A stretch of 64,000 bases of DNA, from NCBI GenBank assembly GCA_002197995.1, contig NGZR01000002.1, positions 6,262,001 to 6,326,000 of the forward strand, given 5' to 3'. Position 1 is the first letter of the stretch; each line of letters opens with the position of its first letter. The translations under genes were made by a program, and so were the position numbers. Shown one piece after another: positions 58,094-64,000 of the stretch. The notes under the pieces are model-generated. The model saw nothing but the letters and a program-made list of their open reading frames with translations. It ran no database searches and was not told the origin of the DNA. This stretch comes from Gaeumannomyces sp. JS-464. Its lineage: Eukaryota; Ascomycota; Sordariomycetes; Magnaporthales; Magnaporthaceae.

Positions 58094-61000
58094 ATGGCCC
58101 CCAAGCAGGCCACCTTGGGGTATGTCAAACCTTCGCAAACCACTTTGGGGCATGTTCACGGTTGAATCAGGTTTGCTTCGCTGCGTGCGCAAGGGTGACG
58201 AGTGTTGTGCTGACCGGCGCATGTTGCGGCTTGCAGAAAGTTCTTTGGAAAGGCCTCCCAGCCCTCTCCCGCACAGCAGACCAAGCTCTCCTTCTCTCCC
58301 AAGGCGGGCGGTTCGAGCTCCAAAGCCAAGGGGCCCCCAGAGGGCCCTGAGGCCACGGACGCCGACGCTGCTGCCGATAACGATGACAAGAAAGAACCCC
58401 GCACCGTTGCCCTTTCTTCCAGGCCGAATCCGAAACAAGCTGCTAGAAGCAACCGCACGGCAGTGAAACGTGAGGAGGCCGAGGATAATGCCCTCGAGGC
58501 GGATCAGCCCCCGGCCAAAAAGGCTCGCCGGGGACGCAAGGTCGTGGACGAGGACGAAGATGAGGACGAAGTGATGGAGGCTGCCTCCGAAACCCAGCGC
58601 ACCCGGAGAAAGTCGCAGGACTCTATCACCAAGGAAGATGAGGGGAGCACAACTGCAGCGAAGAAGAAAAAAAGCAGGAAATGGCCGAGGGTGTGCCATC
58701 CAAACCCAGCAGCCCCAAGACAACAGCCCGGGCGGGAGCCACATCCGGAAAGTCGTCCAGGGGCCGCAAGGCTAAGGCTGCTGCCGTGAAGGAGGAAGAG
58801 GAAGAGGATGGTGTGTCTGGAAAGGAGGTCTCGAGCGCAGAGTCTGCTTCAGAGGCTGAGAACAGCATGAGCGAAGACGAGAAGCCAGAGGTGACGGCCA
58901 AGGTGCGCAAGTCGGTCCAAAAGGCGCTGTCCAAGCCCGCGGCGGAGGACCCCTTCCCGGATTGGAACCCGGGTGAGCCGGTTCCCTACGCGGCCCTCTG
59001 CACAACGTTTTCGCTCGTCGAGCTCACCACCAAGCGGCTCATAATCATGGAGCACTGCTCTCTGTTCCTGCGTCAGGTGCTGCGGCTGACCCCCAGCGAC
59101 CTCCTCCCGACTGTGCTGCTGATGATCAACAAGCTGGCCGCCGACTATGCGGGCATCGAGTTGGGCATCGGTGAGTCGCTCATCATGAAGGCCATCGGCG
59201 AGTCGACAGGGCGCAGTCTGGCGGTGATCAAGCAAGACCAGAAGGAGATTGGGGACCTTGGTCTAGTTGCCGTCAAGTCTCGGTCGACGCAACCTACCAT
59301 GTTCAAACCGAAGCCGCTGACGGTCCGAGGCGTGCACGCGGGCCTCATAGGGATCGCCACGGTGTCGGGAAATGGTGCACAGGGGCGCAAGGTCGATATG
59401 ATCAAGAAGCTGCTGTCGGCAGCCGACGTCAACTTGACCGGCAAGGTTGACATCGCCAAGGACAAGGGCGGTCCCAGCGAGGCCAAGTATCTGGTTAGGT
59501 TTTTGGAGGGGAAGCTGCGCCTGGGACTAGCCGAGAAGACGGTCCTAGTCTCACTCGCGCAGGCAATTATAGCCCATGAGGCGTCAAAAAACGGCACCGT
59601 GCCTAGCACATCAGATGTCGAAAAGGCCGAGGCGATGCTCAAGACAGTGTACAGGTATGTTCCCCCGTCAATTCAGATCCCGACAACGGACTACACCAAA
59701 GGCCGCGTTTCTGATTGCTATCCTGGACGTGCAGCGAGTTGCCCAGTTACGAGATTATCATCCCGGCAGTCCTAGATCATGGCATCATGAATCTTAAGGA
59801 GAACTGCAAGCTCCGGCCAGGCATTCCCCTGAAGCCCATGTTGGCCAAGCCCACCAAGGCCATTACTGAGGTGCTGGACCGGTTTGAGAACCAGACTTTC
59901 ACTTGTGAGTACAAGTACGACGGTGAGCGGGCGCAGATCCACTACGTGGCCAAGGACGCCGATGAGGAGCTCAGCCAGGCGCTGCCAGGAGCCAACAAGA
60001 CGACTGGAGCGGGCGTGGCTGCCATCTTCTCGCGCAATTCCGAGGACCTGTCCAAAAAGTATCCTGATATCCTGTCCAAGCTGCACACATGGATCAAGGC
60101 CGACACCAAGAGCTTTGTGCTCGACTGCGAGACGGTCGCCTGGGACGTGGCCGAGAAGAAGGTGCTCCCCTTCCAGCAGCTCATGACGCGCAAAAAGAAG
60201 GACGTCAAGATCGAGGACGTCAAGGTCAAGGTCTGCGTCTTCGCCTTCGATCTGCTATACCTCAACGGAGCTGCCGTGGTGGAGAAGTCGCTGCGCGAGC
60301 GGCGAGAGCTGCTCGCGGCCTCGTTCGAGCCTGTTGAGGGCGAGTTCGCCTTGGCCACGCACATGAACGGCCAAGAGCTCGACGAGATCCAGACCTTCTT
60401 GGACGAGAGCGTCAAGGCCTCGTGCGAAGGCCTGATGGTGAAGATGCTGGACGGAGCCGAGAGCGGGTACGAACCCAGTAAGAGGAGTCGTAACTGGTTG
60501 AAGGTATGTCGTTTTTGCTGTACGCCCATCCCTTTCAGTCGCATACATCACAGGCTGCCTCCCCACCTCCCTCACGGGTATCCAACTAACGCCTGCGGTT
60601 GCGACATCTCAGATCAAGAAAGACTATCTCTCGGGCATTGGCGACTCTCTTGACTTGGTGGTACTGGGCGCGTACTACGGCAAGGGCAAACGCACGTCGG
60701 TGTACGGAGCGTTTCTGCTGGCATGCTACAACCCGTCAAGCGACACGTACGAGACGATATGCAACATTGGCACTGGATTTTCGGAAGCAGTGCTGGAGGA
60801 GCTGCACTCACAACTCAAGGACACTGTCATCGACCGCCCCAAGCCCTTTTACTCGCACAGCTCGGGCGGGCAGCACCAGCCAGACGTCTGGTTCGAGCCC
60901 CGGCTGGTGTGGGAGGTCAAGACGGCGGATCTCACGCTCAGCCCCAGGTACAAGGCCGGGTGCGGCGAGGGTGTCGACCCGGCAGGGACCAAGGGCATCA

Positions 61001-61149
61001 GCCTGCGGTTCCCTCGCTTCATCAAGCTCCGCGACGACAAGAAGCCTGACCAGGCCACATCGAGCCGACAGGTGGCTGAAATGTACCGCAAACAAGAGAG
61101 CGTGTCCAAGAGCAAGGGGCCCTCTGTTGACGACGATTTCGAGTATTGA
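58094..61149 (+). CDS. CDC9: ATP-dependent DNA ligase I (Cdc9-type)
   Basis: Replicative ligase that seals Okazaki fragments. Exons: 58094-58119, 58237-59654, 59735-60503, 60613-61149. The N-terminus reads MAPKQATLGKFFGK, a perfect PCNA-interacting box (Q5, L8, F11, F12), split by intron 1. A long acidic/basic disordered tail follows. Next come the DNA-binding domain (PYAALCTTFSLVELTTKR onward), the adenylation domain with nucleotidyl-lysine in EYKYDGERAQIH (about Lys542), FVLDCE (motif III), FAFDLLYLNG (IIIa), CEGLMVKML (IV) and RSRNWLKIKKDY (V), and the OB fold ending VSLRFPRF-like (GISLRFPRFIKLRDDK). One A is probably missing from the A7 run at about 58666-58672, in the disordered region. 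Bridged, the protein is 916 aa. It is the only replication enzyme in the window. Confidence 0.95.
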
Positions 61150-61495
61150 TCATGATGACGGTGATGAGGATAATGACGAGTATAGACGCATCAACCATTT
61201 TCCATGTATCTTTGATCTTGAGGACAAAAGAAGCTAAAAGAAAGCCAAGTTCTATGTGTACATGGCATGAACAGAAGAAAAAAACTCTCGTTGAATCATA
61301 ATCATGTCTGTATGTGTGTTTAGGTGTATGGGGTTATTGCTTTTTCGGCAACGGGAAAAGGGTAGCATGATGTTCGTCAATGGTCGTAGCTCATAGCTTC
61401 ATGCGATATATATCTCTATATCTCGCCCCTCGGGGAATGATGAACTTTTTTTTTTTTTTTTTTTTTTCTTCTCTCGAATTCCTGTCCAGTGGGTT
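61150..61495. other. Convergent 3' intergenic region with T22 run
   Basis: 346 bp between the stops of the ligase and the CorA-like gene. It contains an uninterrupted run of 22 T at 61446-61467. No gene is present. Confidence 0.65.
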
Positions 61496-63258
61496 TCAGT
61501 CTTTTTCCTTTACCTTAACACCACCATTCTTGTCGTCCTGTTTGAGCTTGTCGGACTTTACAACGTTCCCAGGGCCAAAGGTGCGGACCTTGCTCAGGGT
61601 GCGCTGGCGCATGGCGGCCATGATCTGGAGCTCCATCTTCTCGATGCCGCTCTCGAGGTCGGCGTCCTCGGCGGCGTAGTGGCGCTCGCGGCGGCGGTCC
61701 CAGACGAGCCAGCAGACGACGATGGCGAGGGTCAGAGGCACGGTCAGGGCAAAGTATATCCAGAGCGAGTCGGCCACGACGGGCTTGCCGTCCTGGGCCT
61801 TGAAGTCGAAAAAGGTCATGCTGAAGACGGAGGCGAGGAAGGTGGCGGGCAGGAAGATGGCGCCGAGCAGCGACAGCGTCTTCATGCTGTTGCTGTCGCG
61901 CTTGGAGGCGTGGGCCAGGCGGCGCTGCTGGCTCGCGATCTCGAGGCTGAGGCGCGACTCCTTCTGGGCGAGCGTGTTGTAGAGGGCGGCGCGCTGGATG
62001 CTGAGGCGCTCGAGCGTCGTGTGGGCGTAATTCTCGATGCCGCGCAGCTTGGCGCGGTAGAAGTCGAGGCGCGCGAGCATGCTGCGGTGGGTGCGGTCCA
62101 GGTCGCCAAAGGGACCCCCGCCGCGCTCGCGGGGCACCAGCTGCAGGCGGCCGCGGAACAGGACCAGGGCGTCCTCGACGGCGCGCACGATCTCGAGGTA
62201 GGCCTGGGGCCGCTTCCACAGGACCTGCGAGTGGCACTCGACCAGGTCGCGGTTGAGCTGGTCGAGGTCGAGGTCGAGGTTGCGCACGTAGCTCTCCTTC
62301 TCGTGTATCTCCTCGCGCATGCTGACGGCGTGCTCGAGGCGGCGCAGCCAGTCGCGCGCGTCGCGCTGCTTGACGTCGTTCTTCGGGCTCAGGTCGTGGC
62401 TCAGCACGACGACGGGCAGCAGCAGCGGGTGGCCGACGTGGGCGGCGCAGGCGCGCACGTGCCGGACCGCCTCGACCAGGTCCGACGACTCGGTGCCCTT
62501 TGCGTAGCCCGACGTGATGCCGGTCCGGAACGAGTGCGACAGCATCAGCTCCCAGCCCCGCGTGCGGCCCTTCTTGCGCACGTCCGACTTGCGGAAGATG
62601 ATCTGCAGGTGCGGGTCCGCGTCGTCCTGGTCCAGCGCGCACCAGAAGAAGGGGCCGACCACGGCGGTGCCCTCGATGGCCCGGAACGGCAGCCGCATCC
62701 CCCGCACCATGGTCTCGTACTCCTCCGCCGTGAAGGAGATGACGTTTGGCGCGAAGGTTTCGGGGTCCTGCGCCTTTTGCTGCAGTCTGCGAGCGTCCCG
62801 AGACGTCGGTCAGCCAGCCCGTGGCTCTGCGTCCCTGGACAGGCGCCCTGCAAAAAAAAAAAAAAAAAAAAAAACATTTCCTTACACTAGGCGCAGGCCG
62901 TTAAGAAGCTTTGGCTCCGTTCTTGGGACTTGGCGGCTCAAAGACTCCCTGAACGGCGGGTTCGAGTCTGCTTGTCAGTATAGAGAGCACATATTCTTCC
63001 TCCCTTTCTTGGATGTCAAAGACCAACCCTGCGGTGAATAAAGTTCTCGAACTCGGACATGGGGAGCGGGTGCTCCTCATTGCTTTTCATGGTCGGGTCC
63101 TAGAGCACGACACACATGCATCAGCATCAGAAACGGGCGCCCCGAGCAGGAACCGGGCGGGTTGGGCGAACCGAGTAGTTGAGAATCTCGAGGTAGCTCG
63201 TCGCCTCGGTCACATTTCTGCAGTCCTGTACCAGGTTCTCGAACATGTAGTCGTCCAT
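61496..63258 (-). CDS. CorA-like Mg2+ transporter domain protein
   Basis: Member of the fungal branch of the CorA/ZntB superfamily. The main exon (62786-61496) starts LQQKAQDPETFAPNVISFTAEEYE. It continues with WELMLSHSFRTGITSGYAKG, a long helical cytosolic domain, and two C-terminal membrane spans (SLLGAIFLPATFLASVFSM and LWIYFALTVPLTLAIVVCWLVW), the topology of CorA. The loop after span 1 has MTFFDF where bacterial CorA has GMN, as is usual in the fungal family. Upstream I propose exons 63258-63172 (MDDYMFENLVQDCRNV), 63099-63029 and 62948-62886. The last intron (62885-62787, GTAAGG donor) contains an A23 run (T23 in the sense strand). The exon 2/3 junction needs one base removed from a GGG, so the 5' part is tentative. 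Modelled length is 503 aa. The transported ion is not proven. Confidence 0.8.
62852..62874. repeat. A23 homopolymer inside a CorA-like gene intron
   Basis: Uninterrupted run of 23 A on the plus strand, read as a T23 pyrimidine tract in the last intron of the minus-strand gene. It precedes a decoy GCAG; the acceptor that keeps the frame lies about 60 nt further on. Confidence 0.85.
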
Positions 63259-64000
63259 CGCTTTTGGGGGATGTCGGGCGGTACCGCCGCGCCAAGAGAT
63301 AGCTCGTGTGGGCAGAGACGGACAGGCAGTCGAGGCTGGCGGAGCGAGAATGGATTCAAGGAGGTGGTTGAGATTCCAACTGCTGCTGTCAGCTCGACGG
63401 ATTTTCTCAGAGTAGGGTTTGTAAGCAGTGACAGCAACAGAGTGAGCAGAAAAATAAAATAAAAATGCGAATGAAAACCAGAAATATGCAATGAGAAAAA
63501 AGAAGAAAAAAAATCTATGGAGAGGATGAGAGACAAGTGAGATCCAACGGCGGTTGGCTGGAAAATGGAGAGAGGGAGAGGTCAGTATCGGGACTAGCGC
63601 GGTCCATGTGATTGCGAGAGAGAGACCAAGTCATGGAGCACGCAGCAAAGCAGCCGCGGCGGCGCGGGGGAGCTCGAAAAGGCCGACGAAGCTGGCAGGG
63701 CTCTTGGAGGCCTGCAGTTCTTCTACCGACGCCAGTCCAACCAAGCTTGGCTTACCGCCTGCAGGCGTTTGGTGACCTGCATGTCGACACACGGCGGCCG
63801 GCCCCTCCTCCCCATCCGGGCCGGCAGGCCCAGCTGCTGCTATCGGCTGCCCCGTAGGTATAGGCGGTGGGCGACATGGACCAGACATGTCCCTCAAGCA
63901 GAGGCAGGAAGAGCCAGGGGGGCCCAGTCCAGGCTTTCCGCCTTGGCTCAAAAGGGGCTAGTGCTGTCAGCGTGGGAGCGGGGATCAGCAGCCGAACCCC
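63259..64000. other. Right-edge flank upstream of the CorA-like gene
   Basis: 742 bp that include the promoter and leader of the CorA-like gene. Short frames on both strands have no domain. I see nothing further that can be supported up to the window edge. Confidence 0.55.

Noticed and set aside
61679..62890. 403-codon open frame on the plus strand opposite the CorA-like gene
   Set aside because: It is antisense to a gene with clear CorA topology, has low-complexity A/E/V/L-rich composition, and is open only because of the GC-rich third positions of the real gene.
62940..62975. GGGTTCGAGTCT resembling a tRNA B-box
   Set aside because: No T-stem pairing or acceptor stem can be built around it, and it falls within an exon/intron of the CorA-like gene.
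751..63258. Programmed ribosomal frameshifting as the cause of the frame breaks
   Set aside because: The sites share no slippery heptamer, go in both directions, occur in about ten unrelated genes, and include places where two single bases are missing close together.
1..64000. CRISPR array, transposon, rRNA, viral or secondary-metabolite cluster
   Set aside because: No spaced direct repeats, transposase or polymerase motifs, rRNA stretches, or polyketide/peptide synthetase domains are visible on either strand.

Overview
The window is nuclear DNA of a filamentous ascomycete, most likely a Sordariomycete. Genes carry short introns of about 50-140 nt with GTRNGY donors, CTAAC or CTGAC branch sites and YAG acceptors. 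Coding density is about one gene per 3.5 kb, on both strands and without operons. The protein set (Snf21/Sth1, Rpa49, Yta7/Abo1, Midasin, Ctk3, Hat1, Cdc9-type ligase, kappa-type GST, fungal CorA-like transporter) is typical of that group. I cannot name genus or species from the sequence alone.

Layout, left to right. 0.75-5.2 kb (-): RSC/SWI-SNF-type ATPase. 6.3-8.05 kb (-): WDR70-like WD40 protein. 8.5-9.65 kb (-): PhyH-type dioxygenase, divergent from 10.17-11.25 kb (+): SWC5/BCNT. 11.37-12.59 kb (-): short-chain dehydrogenase, divergent from 13.0-14.1 kb (+): kappa-class GST/DsbA-like protein. 14.86-15.06 kb (+): 25-residue ribosomal protein eL41. 15.9-17.4 kb (+): Pol I subunit RPA49. 19.2-24.5 kb (+): bromodomain AAA ATPase Yta7/ATAD2. 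25.4-40.6 kb (-): Midasin (MDN1/REA1), which fills almost a quarter of the window. 41.1-41.8 kb (+): mitochondrial bL12. 42.06-43.0 kb (-): CTD-kinase gamma subunit. 44.0-45.0 kb (+): pyrroline-5-carboxylate reductase. 45.7-47.2 kb (-): HAT1. 48.0-49.7 kb (+): ZIP9-like metal transporter. 52.2-54.5 kb (+): F-box/WD40 protein. 55.6-57.2 kb (+): pyruvate dehydrogenase E1 alpha. 58.1-61.1 kb (+): DNA ligase I. 61.5-63.3 kb (-): CorA-like Mg2+ transporter.

Functionally this is a housekeeping neighbourhood with two recurring themes. One is chromatin and transcription (Snf21, Swc5, Yta7, Hat1, Ctk3, Rpa49, with DNA ligase I for replication). The other is ribosome production (eL41, Midasin, Rpa49, mitochondrial bL12). 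The only accessory-looking genes are the dioxygenase, dehydrogenase and GST between 8.5 and 14.1 kb.

The most important observation concerns the sequence itself. At least ten of the conserved genes are broken by single-base insertions or deletions, mostly in short homopolymers. Midasin alone carries about a dozen, two of them at or directly beside Walker A motifs, while other genes are clean. The pattern fits uncorrected consensus errors far better than biology, so gene models here must be read across frameshifts. I found no CRISPR, tRNA, rRNA, transposon or convincing previously undescribed system. The genuinely interesting sequence features are two GC-AG introns, a PCNA-binding box in DNA ligase I split by an intron, a 7-nt terminal coding exon in the eL41 gene, and palindromic TACCTAGGTA-type tracts in the long intergenic gaps.
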